A stretch of 64,000 nucleotides of DNA, taken from contig NZ_CP109467.1 in NCBI RefSeq assembly GCF_036227325.1, positions 7,130,001-7,194,000 of the forward strand, given 5' to 3'. Below are positions 9,470-17,596 of the stretch, piece after piece. The translations under genes and the position numbers were made by a program. This DNA comes from Streptomyces sp. NBC_01465 (lineage in GTDB: Bacteria > Actinomycetota > Actinomycetes > Streptomycetales > Streptomycetaceae). A model generated the notes under the pieces. The model ran no database searches. It was not told where the DNA came from and saw only the letters and a program-made list of their open reading frames with translations. Every line of letters starts with the position of its first letter. Position 1 is the stretch's first letter.

Positions 9470-10569
9470 CCGGGAGGTACGGCCGGCAGCTCCACGGTGA
9501 CGCGCATCCCGCCGGCGGGGCGCGGGGCGAGGGTGAGCGTGCCGTCGTGCGCGTGGGCGATGGACTTGACGATGGCCAGGCCGAGTCCGACGCCCGCGCG
9601 GTCGGCGTGAAGGCGCTCGCTGCCGCGCTGGAACGGTTCGGTGAGCGTCGCGACCAGTTGAGGGGTGAGCTTCTCGCCGGTGTTCTCGACCGTGAGCACC
9701 ACGCTCGCGGCGCGGACACCGGTGGTCACCCACACCGTGCCCCGCTCCGGCAGATTGTGGACGATCGCGTTCTGCAGGAGGTTCGTCGTCAACTGCAGCA
9801 GGAGCGCGTGCGAGCCGTCGGCGGGGGCGAAGTCGCCGGAGGTCTCGACGGTGACACCGCGCTCCTCGGCGAGCGGGAGCAGCGTCTCGACGGCCTCTTC
9901 CGCGAGGAGGGACAGGTCGACGGATTCCCGGGTGAAGGACCCCTGGTCGGCGCGGCTGAGCACCAGCAGCGCCTCGGTGAGGTCGATCGCGCGGGCGTTG
10001 ACGGCGCGCAGACGGTCGACGAGTTGACCCGGATCGTGGGCCGGATCCTTGTGGGCGACGTCGAGGAGCGACTGCGAGACGGCGAGGGGGGTGCGGAGTT
10101 CGTGCGAGGCGTTCGCCGCGAATCTCCGCTGCTCGGCGACGTGCGCTTCGAGCCGTACGAACATGGCGTCGAAGGCGTCGGCGAGTTCGCGGAACTCGTC
10201 GTTGCGGCCCGGCAGCTGGATGCGGTGGGAGAGCGAGCCGCTCGTGGCGGTGCGGGTGGCATTGGTGATGTGGGTCAGAGGGGCGAGCATACGGCCGGCG
10301 AGGAGCCAGCCTCCCAGGAGGCCGAACAGCAGCAGGAAGACCAGTACCGCGGCCGCTCTCGGGGCGAAGACCTCCAGAAGGGCCGACCGTACGGGGAAGA
10401 CACCGCCTTCCGGCTTGTCGTCCGGGTTGATGAGCATCGCGCGGTCGGGGACGTACCGCAGGAGGAACAGCCACACCGCCGTGAGCAGCAGGGCGCCCGC
10501 GACCATCAGGAATCCGGCGTAGCTGAGGGTGAGTTTGAGGCGAACGCTCATCCCGGGGCGTCTAGTCAC
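9466..10569 (-). CDS. Two-component sensor histidine kinase
   Basis: 367 aa from GTG 10569, which has GAGGG eight bases upstream and overlaps the response-regulator stop by eight bases. ATG 10551 would trim six residues. There are two membrane helices, at about residues 10-30 and 70-95, flanking a short extracytoplasmic loop. Then come a HAMP segment ([17 protein letters not shown]), the H-box [14 protein letters not shown] with the phosphorylated His, and the catalytic ATPase boxes ([22 protein letters not shown]). It should phosphorylate the regulator encoded immediately upstream. The signal is unknown; proximity to rph is not evidence of a functional link. Confidence 0.9.
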   Translation of the reverse strand: MTRRPGMSVRLKLTLSYAGFLMVAGALLLTAVWLFLLRYVPDRAMLINPDDKPEGGVFPVRSALLEVFAPRAAAVLVFLLLFGLLGGWLLAGRMLAPLTHITNATRTATSGSLSHRIQLPGRNDEFRELADAFDAMFVRLEAHVAEQRRFAANASHELRTPLAVSQSLLDVAHKDPAHDPGQLVDRLRAVNARAIDLTEALLVLSRADQGSFTRESVDLSLLAEEAVETLLPLAEERGVTVETSGDFAPADGSHALLLQLTTNLLQNAIVHNLPERGTVWVTTGVRAASVVLTVENTGEKLTPQLVATLTEPFQRGSERLHADRAGVGLGLAIVKSIAHAHDGTLTLAPRPAGGMRVTVELPAVPPG

Positions 10570-11245
10570 GGTCGCCGCCCTCACGTCCGGTGTCGATGCG
10601 GTAGCCGGCGCCGGCCACCGTGGCGATGATCCAGGGTTCGCCGAGCCGCTTGCGCAGGGCGGAGACCGTGATGCGTACGGCGTTGGTGAACGGGTCCGCG
10701 TTCTCGTCCCACGCCCGTTCCAGGAGCTCCTCGGCGCTGACGACTCCGCCTTCGGCCGCGACGAGCACTTCGAGCACGGCGAACTGCTTCCGGGTCAGCG
10801 CGACATAGCGGTCGTCGCGGTAGACCTCGCGGCGGAACGGATCCAGCCGCAGCCCCGCGACCTCGCGCACGGGCGGTCGGCTGTAGGCGCGTCTGCGGTC
10901 CAGTGCTCTGAGCCTGAGCACGAGCTCCTGGAGCGCGAACGGCTTCGTGAGGTAGTCGTCGGCGCCGAGCTCGAACCCAGTGGCCTTGTCGTCGAGACGG
11001 TCGGCCGCGGTGAGCATGAGGATCGGCATGCCGCTGCCGGAAGCGACGATGATCCGGGCGATCTCGTCACCGTTCGGTCCGGGGATGTCGCGGTCGAGGA
11101 CGGCGATGTCGTACGTGTTGATGTCCAGCAGCTCCAGGGCGGTGCCGCCGTCACCGGCGATGTCCGCCGCGATCGCCTCCAGACGCAGCCCGTCGCGGAT
11201 GGCTTCTGCCATATAGAGCTCGTCCTCGACGATCAGCACACGCAT
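10562..11245 (-). CDS. OmpR/PhoB-family response regulator
   Basis: 227 aa from ATG 11245. The receiver domain starts MRVLIVEDE; the phospho-acceptor is Asp51 in AVLDRDIPG, with the acidic pair E7/D8 and Lys in YLTKPFALQEL. The C-terminal winged helix-turn-helix (about 130-225) includes LTRKQFAVLEVL and NAVRITVSALRKRLG. It is coupled to its sensor kinase by an eight-base overlap. It is divergent from an endonuclease/exonuclease/phosphatase gene 87 bp away, which is a plausible target. Confidence 0.92.
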   Translation of the reverse strand: MRVLIVEDELYMAEAIRDGLRLEAIAADIAGDGGTALELLDINTYDIAVLDRDIPGPNGDEIARIIVASGSGMPILMLTAADRLDDKATGFELGADDYLTKPFALQELVLRLRALDRRRAYSRPPVREVAGLRLDPFRREVYRDDRYVALTRKQFAVLEVLVAAEGGVVSAEELLERAWDENADPFTNAVRITVSALRKRLGEPWIIATVAGAGYRIDTGREGGDRD

Positions 11246-11332
11246 GTGCTCGATGCTACGAGCCGGCACATATCGTCGGCGTATCGAAATCCGCATACGT
11301 GCCGACAACGCCATCCTGTCTTGACTGGCGGT

Positions 11333-12373
11333 ATGTCCCGAACCTCAGTGATCACCGCCACGCAGCCGGACCCCCCGGCACCCGACACCGAAGCCGGACC
11401 CGCGCCCGGTCCGTGGAGGCGCGGCCCGGTGTTCGCGGCGCTGGCGCTGCTCCTGGGGCTGATCATGCTCCTGCACGCGCAGATTCCGAACGGCATCGGT
11501 GGTCTCGGCAGCCTGGTGGAGACCTTCCTCCCGTGGTTCGGTCTCTTCGTCCCCGTGCTCGTCGCCGGGGCGCTGTGGCGTCGCTCCGCCACCGCCGGGG
11601 TCGCGCTGCTGCTGCCGGTCGTGGTGTGGGTGAGCCTCTTCGGCGGGATGCTCGGCGGCAGGTCCCACGCGGGCGGCGATCTCACCGTGATCGGTCACAA
11701 CGTCGGCGCGGACAACTCCGACCCGGCCGGCACCGCCCGTGACCTGGTGAAGTCCGGTGCGGATGTGCTGGCACTGGAGGAGCTGACCGAGCAGGCGAGG
11801 GGGACGTACGAGAAGGAGCTCGCGACGGCCTACCCGTACCGCACGGTGATGGGCACGGTCGGGCTGTGGAGCAAGCTGCCGCTGTCGGACACCGCGCCCG
11901 TCGACATCGCACAGGACGTCGGCCCGCTGGGGGACGCCAAGTCGGCCGAGGAGAAGCTGCCCTACAACCGGGCGCTGCGCGCCACGGTCGCCACGGACCA
12001 CGGGCCGCTGGCGGTGTACGTGGCCCATCTGGGTTCCGTACGGGTGATGCCGAGGGGCGGCTTCTGGACGGGCTCGCGGGACCGGGGCGTGGAGGCGCTC
12101 GCCCAGGCCGTCGCCGCCGAGCGGAACGAGCGGGTGGTACTGCTCGGCGACCTCAACGGCACCATGGACGACCGCGTGTTCGACGGGCTCGCCTCGCAGC
12201 TGCGCTCGGCCCAGGAGGAGGCCGGGGACGGCTTCGGCTTCAGCTGGCCCGCGAAGTTCCCCGTGGCGCGGATCGACCAGATCCTCGTCCGCGGTGTGCG
12301 GCCCGCGAGTTCCTGGGTGCTGCCGGCCACCGGCAGTGATCATCTGCCGGTGGCGGCCGCGATCAGCTGGTGA
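11333..12373 (+). CDS. Membrane-anchored endonuclease/exonuclease/phosphatase family protein
   Basis: 346 aa from ATG 11333. Three hydrophobic segments (about residues 28-45, 55-75 and 83-103) precede an extracytoplasmic EEP domain: GHNVGADNSDPAG, LALEELTEQ, GDLNGTMDD and the terminal SDHLPVAA. These supply the usual Mg-binding Asn/Glu and catalytic Asp/His residues. EEP proteins hydrolyse phosphodiesters (DNA, RNA, phospholipid headgroups or inositol phosphates); the outside location argues against a DNA repair role. The Shine-Dalgarno is weak. It is divergent from the two-component operon and ends one base before a small convergent reading frame. Confidence 0.85.
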   Translation: MSRTSVITATQPDPPAPDTEAGPAPGPWRRGPVFAALALLLGLIMLLHAQIPNGIGGLGSLVETFLPWFGLFVPVLVAGALWRRSATAGVALLLPVVVWVSLFGGMLGGRSHAGGDLTVIGHNVGADNSDPAGTARDLVKSGADVLALEELTEQARGTYEKELATAYPYRTVMGTVGLWSKLPLSDTAPVDIAQDVGPLGDAKSAEEKLPYNRALRATVATDHGPLAVYVAHLGSVRVMPRGGFWTGSRDRGVEALAQAVAAERNERVVLLGDLNGTMDDRVFDGLASQLRSAQEEAGDGFGFSWPAKFPVARIDQILVRGVRPASSWVLPATGSDHLPVAAAISW

Positions 12374-12374
12374 G

Positions 12375-12557
12375 TCAGGCACACCGGCCGTACAGGTCTC
12401 CGCGCTGCAGGGCGGACCGGGACCAGGACACCCCCGGCACGGGCGCCCACCGGCCGCGGTGCGACCGGTGCGGCGGCGGACCGTAGGGCGACTGCCAGGC
12501 CGGCCGGGCGGCTCGGTCCGCGGTGCCGAGGACGATGTCGAGCTTGATTTTGGACAC
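12375..12557 (-). CDS. Possible small protein, 60 aa
   Basis: From GTG 12557 the frame encodes SKIKLDIVLGTADRAARP at the start and ends DLYGRCA. About nine in ten third codon positions are G or C, typical of real genes here, and it ends one base from the stop of the convergent EEP gene. The ribosome binding site is weak (GGAAACG) and the frame is open further upstream to a GTG at 12608. I do not recognise a family. It is rich in Pro, Arg and Trp in the second half and has no signal peptide. Confidence 0.4.
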   Translation of the reverse strand: MSKIKLDIVLGTADRAARPAWQSPYGPPPHRSHRGRWAPVPGVSWSRSALQRGDLYGRCA

Positions 12558-12599
12558 AGAGATACACCGTTTCCAGTGAGATGACCGCAGCGGAAAGGA

Positions 12600-12624
12600 G
12601 CGCGGCACACAGGGTGCGCCGCGC
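12600..12624. terminator. Hairpin (11-bp stem, one mismatch) between small gene and NlpC/P60 gene
   Basis: GCGCGGCACAC pairs with GTGCGCCGCGC around an AGG loop. It sits 75 bp beyond the perfect hairpin that follows the NlpC/P60 gene and just upstream of the small frame. A second transcription terminator or a 5' leader structure are both possible. Confidence 0.45.
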
Positions 12625-12703
12625 GACGGTTCAGCGTTGAGGTGGTCTCACTTGGTGTACATCGGCACGTCCTTGGCGGGGCGGGTGCGGGCAGGAGGAC
12701 GGT

Positions 12704-12725
12704 AGCCGCACCCGGGGGTGCGGCT
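12704..12725 (-). terminator. Rho-independent-like terminator of the NlpC/P60 gene
   Basis: AGCCGCACCC and GGGTGCGGCT form a perfect 10-bp stem 20 bp past the stop codon of the hydrolase gene. There is no U-tract, as is usual in streptomycetes. Confidence 0.7.
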
Positions 12726-12745
12726 CCACTCCATTTCGGATGCGG

Positions 12746-13771
12746 TCAGATCCGTACGCCGAACTCGAAGGTCATGTTGCTCATGGCCTCGATACGGACG
12801 TACGCACCGGGCTTGGGGGCGTGCAGCACCTGACCGTTGCCGGCGTAGATGCCTATGTGGCTCAGGTCGCCGAAGAACAGGACCAGGTCGCCCGGCTTCA
12901 GTGCGCTCTGCGAGTAGATACGGGTTCCGGCGTTGGCCTGCGCCTGCGAGGTGCGCGGCAGGGACACGTTGGCCTGCGCGTACGACCACATGGTCAGTCC
13001 GGAGCAGTCGAAGGAGTCGGGGCCCGTGTGCGCCCAGATGTACGGCTTGCCTATCCGCGACATGCCCGCCTGGAGTGCGGCGGCGCCGTACTTGGAGGCG
13101 GGGGCCTCGTTGCCGAGGTCGACACGGGAGCTGGCGCGGCTGGCGCGGGCGTCCGCGGCGGCGAGCGACTGACGCTCCGCGGCCGTCAGGGAGTTGAGCA
13201 GCTTCTGCGCGTCGGCGAGCTTGCCCTGGACCGCCTTCTTCTGGGCCCCGAGATCCTTGCGGGTCTCGGCGAGGTCCTGGAGCTTGTCCTGCGCCTGCTG
13301 GCGCTGCTGCGCCAGCGAACGCTGCTTGGCCTGGAACGTCTTGAGCGCCTCGGTCTGCTGCGCGGTCAACTGGTCCATCGAGGACGCCTTGTCCAGGAAG
13401 TTCGCCGGGTCGGAGGAGAGGAACAGTTGCACGGACTCGTCGATGCCGCCGGAGCGGTACTGGGCGCTGGCGAGCGCACCGAGCTGGTCGCGCTGCTTGT
13501 TGATCTCCGCCTGGCTGCGGGCGACGTTGTCCTGGAGTTCGTCGACCTGCTTCTTGAGCTTGTCCTGCTTCTCCTGGGCCCCGTTGTACTTCTCGGTGGC
13601 CGCCTCTGCCTCTTCGTAGAGCTTGTCGACCTTCGCCTTCACCTGGCTCTTGGTCGGCTTCGGGTCGGCATGAGCCGCCTGGGAGGTGAGCGCCACGGCT
13701 GCGGCGGCGGTCGCGGTGAGCACGGTCACGCGGGTGCGGCTCGCAGGCTTGGGTCGACGGTGGGACGCCAC
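12746..13771 (-). CDS. Secreted NlpC/P60 family peptidoglycan endopeptidase with coiled-coil region
   Basis: 341 aa from GTG 13771, chosen for AAGGAG about nine bases upstream. The signal peptide is residues 1-35 (basic start, hydrophobic core, AAHA cleavage region). Residues 40-210 are a long coiled coil rich in Gln, Lys and Glu. The C-terminal NlpC/P60 domain (about 225-341) has catalytic Cys256 in DSFDCSGL, His305 in LSHIGIY and a third polar residue near His317. These enzymes cut the D-Glu to diamino-acid bond in stem peptides; the coiled coil suggests control by an FtsEX-like or other wall complex, as in RipA/PcsB-type proteins. The 5' leader is long and structured. Confidence 0.92.
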   Translation of the reverse strand: MASHRRPKPASRTRVTVLTATAAAAVALTSQAAHADPKPTKSQVKAKVDKLYEEAEAATEKYNGAQEKQDKLKKQVDELQDNVARSQAEINKQRDQLGALASAQYRSGGIDESVQLFLSSDPANFLDKASSMDQLTAQQTEALKTFQAKQRSLAQQRQQAQDKLQDLAETRKDLGAQKKAVQGKLADAQKLLNSLTAAERQSLAAADARASRASSRVDLGNEAPASKYGAAALQAGMSRIGKPYIWAHTGPDSFDCSGLTMWSYAQANVSLPRTSQAQANAGTRIYSQSALKPGDLVLFFGDLSHIGIYAGNGQVLHAPKPGAYVRIEAMSNMTFEFGVRI

Positions 13772-13795
13772 GAAGGCGAGCTCCTTCTTCCTCGG

Positions 13796-13820
13796 CCGCC
13801 GAACTGCATGGACTCGGCGG
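13796..13820 (-). promoter_or_regulatory. Leader hairpin just upstream of the NlpC/P60 ribosome binding site
   Basis: CCGCCGA and TCGGCGG form a perfect stem about 10 bp before the GAAGAAGGAG ribosome binding region. It is preceded by a pyrimidine/purine alternating segment (CACTCATCCCGAGTGGCGG) that can also fold. I looked for the ydaO/c-di-AMP riboswitch often found before streptomycete wall hydrolases and did not see its conserved boxes, so the regulatory class is unknown. Confidence 0.5.
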
Positions 13821-13984
13821 GACCTTCGCCGCCACTCGGGATGAGTGATCAACTGCGCAAAGGTACGAGGCCTGACTTTAGTGACCTTCCTGTGATCAGA
13901 TCCAACTCGGATATGAAGAAACATGGCCAAGGGGCGCACTTTTTACCCACAACAACCGCACAGTGATCGTCGATTGACGCTAGG

Positions 13985-15130
13985 TCACGAATTTGCACCG
14001 ATGAGAAGGTCCTGATCGGATTCGCTCGCGGGGTCCCTGGTGTGCGACCGCACGACGAGGGCACTCGCGCTGCCCGCCAGAAGTCCGAAGACGAGCGCGG
14101 CGGGCACGCCCTCGCCGAACCGGCCCGCGTAGTACATGAACGAACCGCTGCCCTGTGACGTGTCGAGCAGCGTCGTGACCAACTGATCGAGCAACAGGCC
14201 CAGCACGGTGACGCAGACGGCGCCGAGAGCGAACGCGGGGACGGTCGCGCGGTCGAGCAGGTCGGCCAGCAGTCGCAGCCCCCACCACACGACCGCCAGC
14301 AGCAGCGCGTCGGGGAGGCGGTAGAACATCCAGGAGCCGAGGCCGGTGTGCGACGGTGCGGTCCAGCCGCCGAGCAGCAGCCACTGGCGCAGCAGGTCGC
14401 CCGGTTCCGAGAGCAGTCCGCTGCCGGTGAACCCGGTCTGGATGCGGGCGGCCACGCGGTCGTACGAGAGGCCGACGAGGGACACCGCGATCACGAGGGT
14501 GCCCACGGTGGCCGCGAGGCGGGCGGCAGGCGCCGGAACCTTCGACGGCGATGGCTGAGGTCTCTCGCGCCGGGCGAGGAGCGCGACGCCCAGGGCGCCG
14601 AGCGCGGCCACCAGCGAGGCAGCGGCGAGCACGGGCCGCCCCGCCCCCATCGAGCCGGCCAGCCGCGGCAGGAAGCGGAAACTGCCCTGTCCGCCCGAGG
14701 CGACCATCCACGGCGCCGAGACCGCCACGGCCAGGGTGCCGGCGACCAGGCCCCACCCCCACAACGCGAGGACCACGGATGCCGACCGCCGCTTCCCGCC
14801 GGGCGTCAGCCGCCGTATCAGGAGCGCGGCCCCGACCGGATAGAGGACGACGAGGACGGCGTAGCGCACGCGCATGGCCGTGCGGTAGAGCTCCGCATAG
14901 TCCCGGCCGTTGCCCGGGGCGCCCGCGGGGTTCCCGTACTGCTCCGAGGACGGCAGCCCGTACGACCAGGGAGCCAGCCACCCCCGCAACTGGGTCGTTC
15001 CCTCGGGGCCGAACACCCGCGCCGTGCCCGGCAGGCTGAGTGCGTGGCTGCTCGCCCCCGCCCACAGCAGGAGCCCGGCGAGCAGCAGCCCGCCGAGCGC
15101 GCCAGGAATCAGTGCACGGCGATAGGTCAC
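13985..15130 (-). CDS. Multi-pass membrane protein of unknown function
   Basis: 381 aa from GTG 15130, with a G-rich ribosome binding site (GGGGGG) six bases before. There are about eight hydrophobic segments, including residues 8-26, 88-106, 117-140, 165-187, 207-228, 270-290, 300-322 and 345-365. A long first extracytoplasmic loop carries GPEGTTQLRGWLAPWSYG. No transporter or enzyme motif is recognised. It is divergent from an exported EEP-family protein. The C-terminus is cytoplasmic and acidic. Confidence 0.7.
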   Translation of the reverse strand: MTYRRALIPGALGGLLLAGLLLWAGASSHALSLPGTARVFGPEGTTQLRGWLAPWSYGLPSSEQYGNPAGAPGNGRDYAELYRTAMRVRYAVLVVLYPVGAALLIRRLTPGGKRRSASVVLALWGWGLVAGTLAVAVSAPWMVASGGQGSFRFLPRLAGSMGAGRPVLAAASLVAALGALGVALLARRERPQPSPSKVPAPAARLAATVGTLVIAVSLVGLSYDRVAARIQTGFTGSGLLSEPGDLLRQWLLLGGWTAPSHTGLGSWMFYRLPDALLLAVVWWGLRLLADLLDRATVPAFALGAVCVTVLGLLLDQLVTTLLDTSQGSGSFMYYAGRFGEGVPAALVFGLLAGSASALVVRSHTRDPASESDQDLLIGANS

Positions 15131-15244
15131 GACAGCCCCCCCGTCCGCCCGCCCGTCGGCGGGACGTCCTCATGTACAGCGCAAGATACTCATGTGTGGT
15201 GCGGGCAACGACGGCCGGGGCGCATACTTCGCTTCGAGGAGGCG

Positions 15245-16090
15245 ATGGTGACCGGAACCGGGGTGCGGGTGCTCGTGGGCGTCATGATCGCGGCCTGCGT
15301 CGTGTTCCTCGGCCCCAGTGCGCCGAACGTCGCCCGCGTCGCCAGACCGTTGCCGGCCGGCTCGCCCACCGAGGTCGTGGCGGACCGGGTCATGACGTGG
15401 AACATCTGCAATCCCTGTACCGAGAGCGGGTACAACGACGGCCGGGCGGCCGAGATCGCCGCGTACGCACCCCAGGTCGTCGGCCTGCAGGAAGCGTGTG
15501 TGCGGGACGTCGAGACGATCCGTAACCAGCTGCAGTACTTGTACGGCCTGAAATACCACGTCACGTACGGTTCCGTGCTGAAGAGTTGGAGCCGCTGCGG
15601 GGGAGTGCCGTGGAGCCCGGGGGGCTACGGGCAGGCGATCCTCTCGGCGGCACCGGTCACGGACCATGTGATCGTGGAGTACCCCGACGGCGGGTCCGAG
15701 GACCGCGGGTACATGGCGGTCACGACTCTCGTGGGCGGCCGGCAGGTCCGGGTCTTCAACACGCACCTGGCCCAACGGCGCCAGGAGGCGGTCAGGGAGA
15801 AGCAGTCGGGCGTCCTCGCGGCGGAAGTTGCCCGGTACGACCGTGCGATCGTCCTGGGCGACTTCAACGCGAGGCCGGACGCCCCCGAACTCGCCGGGAT
15901 GTGGGATCTGGCCGAGGACGTGGACGCCCAGTGCGATCCCTCGGCGGCCGGCCCCTGCGAGCCGACCACCGACTGGCGCAGCAAGTTCGACTACATCTTC
16001 CTGCGGGGCTTCGCCCCGGTCGAGCACGGGGTGGGTCTCAGCCCGTACTCGGACCACGACTTGCTGCACGCCGACCTGAGGCCTGCGTAG
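15245..16090 (+). CDS. Secreted endonuclease/exonuclease/phosphatase family protein
   Basis: 281 aa. GAGGAGG ends two bases before ATG 15245 and five bases before GTG 15248, so the second codon may be the true start. A signal or anchor helix spans residues 7-30. The EEP fold follows: VMTWNICNPC, VVGLQEACV, NTHLAQRR, VLGDFNARPD and the final YSDHDLLHADL, giving the metal and catalytic Glu, Asp, Asn and His residues. Paired cysteines (NICNPC, QCDPSAAGPC) suggest disulphides outside the cell. A secreted nuclease or phosphodiesterase is likely. The 3' end overlaps the convergent EamA gene by 53 bp. Confidence 0.86.
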   Translation: MVTGTGVRVLVGVMIAACVVFLGPSAPNVARVARPLPAGSPTEVVADRVMTWNICNPCTESGYNDGRAAEIAAYAPQVVGLQEACVRDVETIRNQLQYLYGLKYHVTYGSVLKSWSRCGGVPWSPGGYGQAILSAAPVTDHVIVEYPDGGSEDRGYMAVTTLVGGRQVRVFNTHLAQRRQEAVREKQSGVLAAEVARYDRAIVLGDFNARPDAPELAGMWDLAEDVDAQCDPSAAGPCEPTTDWRSKFDYIFLRGFAPVEHGVGLSPYSDHDLLHADLRPA

Positions 16091-17021
16091 CGAGGGCCGG
16101 CGCAACTCCTGCACGCGGAGCGCGCGATGGCTTTCGTTCGACCATGCCCAGCGCCACTCCGGCGATGATGATCACGCCGCCCGACACCTGGGCGATCCCG
16201 ACCGACTCCCCGTTGATCACGACGGCGCCGAGGACGCCGAAGACCGGAACCAGGTTGAGGATGTTCACCGCGACGCTCGAAGTCATCCTGCGCAGGCCGT
16301 GGTTGTAGAGCAGGAAGCCGCCGACCGAGCACGCCACGGCCAGATAGGCCAGCAGCAGGGAGACCGTCGCGTCCGGCATCCGCCAGTCGCCCGCCTCCAG
16401 CGGCGATGCGAGCAGGAACCCGGCCGCGCCCGCCAGGGTCTGGTAGTAGGTGGCGCTCGCGGCGTCCTGTCCGGCGCTCGCGCGCTTGCCCAGCACGTTG
16501 TAGCCGGCCCAGGCCAGCCCGCCGAGCAGCAGCAGTACGTCGCCCGTCCAGCGCGAACTGCCGCCCGCCTCCGCCCCGTTGCGTACGACGAGGAAGGCGC
16601 CGAGGGTGGCGAGGGCCACCCCCGCCACCCTCGGCAGCGGCATCCGGGTGCGGAAGGCGAACAGCTCCACCAGCATCGTCATCAGCGGATAGGTGGCCAC
16701 GATCAGTGACGCGTCGGAGGCCGTGGACATGTCGACGCCGACGTTCTCCAGGACGAAGTACACGGTGATGCCGAGGAATCCGCTCAGGTACAGCTGCCGC
16801 CGCTGCCCGGCGTCCGGGCGGACGGCGCGGTCCGGACGGCGGCGGCCCAGCCGTACCAGCGCGCCGAGAAGGACCGCCGCGAGTGAGAATCTGACGGCGC
16901 CGATGCTGAGCGGGCCGACGTCGTCGAGGACTCGCTTGGTCACCGCGTACGAACTGCTCCACATCAGCGCGGCCGCCATGACGGCGCACACCGCCCCCGC
17001 TGTCGGTCCGCGTTCCCGCAT
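16038..17021 (-). CDS. EamA/DMT-family transporter
   Basis: 327 aa from ATG 17021, with GAGAGGGG about nine bases upstream. Ten transmembrane helices in two five-helix EamA repeats are visible; the first repeat begins AVMAAALMWSSSYAVTK, the second GGLAWAGYNVLGKRAS. Such proteins export amino acids, nucleotides or drugs. The divergent Lrp/AsnC gene 122 bp away suggests amino-acid export controlled by that regulator, as with many LysE- and RhtA-type systems. The 3' end overlaps the neighbouring EEP gene tail to tail. Confidence 0.87.
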   Translation of the reverse strand: MRERGPTAGAVCAVMAAALMWSSSYAVTKRVLDDVGPLSIGAVRFSLAAVLLGALVRLGRRRPDRAVRPDAGQRRQLYLSGFLGITVYFVLENVGVDMSTASDASLIVATYPLMTMLVELFAFRTRMPLPRVAGVALATLGAFLVVRNGAEAGGSSRWTGDVLLLLGGLAWAGYNVLGKRASAGQDAASATYYQTLAGAAGFLLASPLEAGDWRMPDATVSLLLAYLAVACSVGGFLLYNHGLRRMTSSVAVNILNLVPVFGVLGAVVINGESVGIAQVSGGVIIIAGVALGMVERKPSRAPRAGVAPALATQASGRRAASRGPSTG

Positions 17022-17080
17022 CTCGCGTCGCCCCTCTCCGTGGCCGAACAAACATCGGCCCATTAGGCTGGAGGCTAACA

Positions 17081-17121
17081 ACATCAGCAGGAATGATGTG
17101 AATAGTCCGAATTATCTTCGG
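17081..17121. promoter_or_regulatory. Two inverted repeats in the EamA/Lrp divergent region
   Basis: ACATCA-7 nt-TGATGT (17081-17099) and CCGAA-5 nt-TTCGG (17107-17121) lie between the two starts. Spacing and AT content relative to the surroundings fit binding sites for the adjacent Lrp-type regulator. Proposed from sequence only. Confidence 0.45.
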
Positions 17122-17143
17122 GATTCAGGGAGTTGGGGGACGC

Positions 17144-17596
17144 ATGGACGAACTAGATTCGGCGCTGGTGCGCATGCTTCAGGAGGATGGTCGGCGCACC
17201 AACCGGGACATGGCCCAGGAACTGGGCATCGCCCCCTCCACCTGTCTGGAGCGCGTCAGGGCGCTGCGCCGGAGCGGTGTCCTGACGGGATTCCACGCGG
17301 AGGTGGACCTCGCCGCGATCGACCGAGGACTGCAGGCGGTGATCGCCGTACGGGTCCGCCCGCCGACGCGTGCGGTGATCGAGTCCTTCCAGACCTTCCT
17401 GGAGCAGATGCCCGAAGTCATCTCGCTCTTCGTCCTCACCGGGAACGACGACTTCCTCGTGCACGTCGCCGTCCGGGACACCGACCATCTGCACGCGGTG
17501 GTCCTGGACAAGCTGACCAAGCGCCCGGAACTGGCCGACGTACGGACATCGGTGGTCTACGCGCACATGCGCAGGAAGGTCGTCGGCCCTACCTGA
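17144..17596 (+). CDS. Lrp/AsnC family transcriptional regulator
   Basis: 150 aa from ATG 17144, with GGGAG upstream. The N-terminal winged helix (about residues 1-60) contains RMLQEDGRRTNRDMAQELG and a recognition helix in STCLERVRALRRSG. The C-terminal RAM ligand-binding domain (about 70-150) carries FVLTGNDDFLVHVAV. These regulators bind amino acids as octamers. It is divergent from the EamA transporter, its most probable target. The last eight bases overlap the convergent cysteine hydrolase gene. Confidence 0.92.
   Translation: MDELDSALVRMLQEDGRRTNRDMAQELGIAPSTCLERVRALRRSGVLTGFHAEVDLAAIDRGLQAVIAVRVRPPTRAVIESFQTFLEQMPEVISLFVLTGNDDFLVHVAVRDTDHLHAVVLDKLTKRPELADVRTSVVYAHMRRKVVGPT

Noticed and set aside
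5729..10474. Minus-strand frame open for 1,581 codons across rph and part of the kinase gene
   Set aside because: Only its last 337 codons look like protein. The rest mirrors the codon pattern of rph on the other strand, a normal effect of very high GC.
13772..13980. c-di-AMP (ydaO) riboswitch before the NlpC/P60 gene
   Set aside because: Looked for because it is common in this position. The conserved core boxes were not seen.
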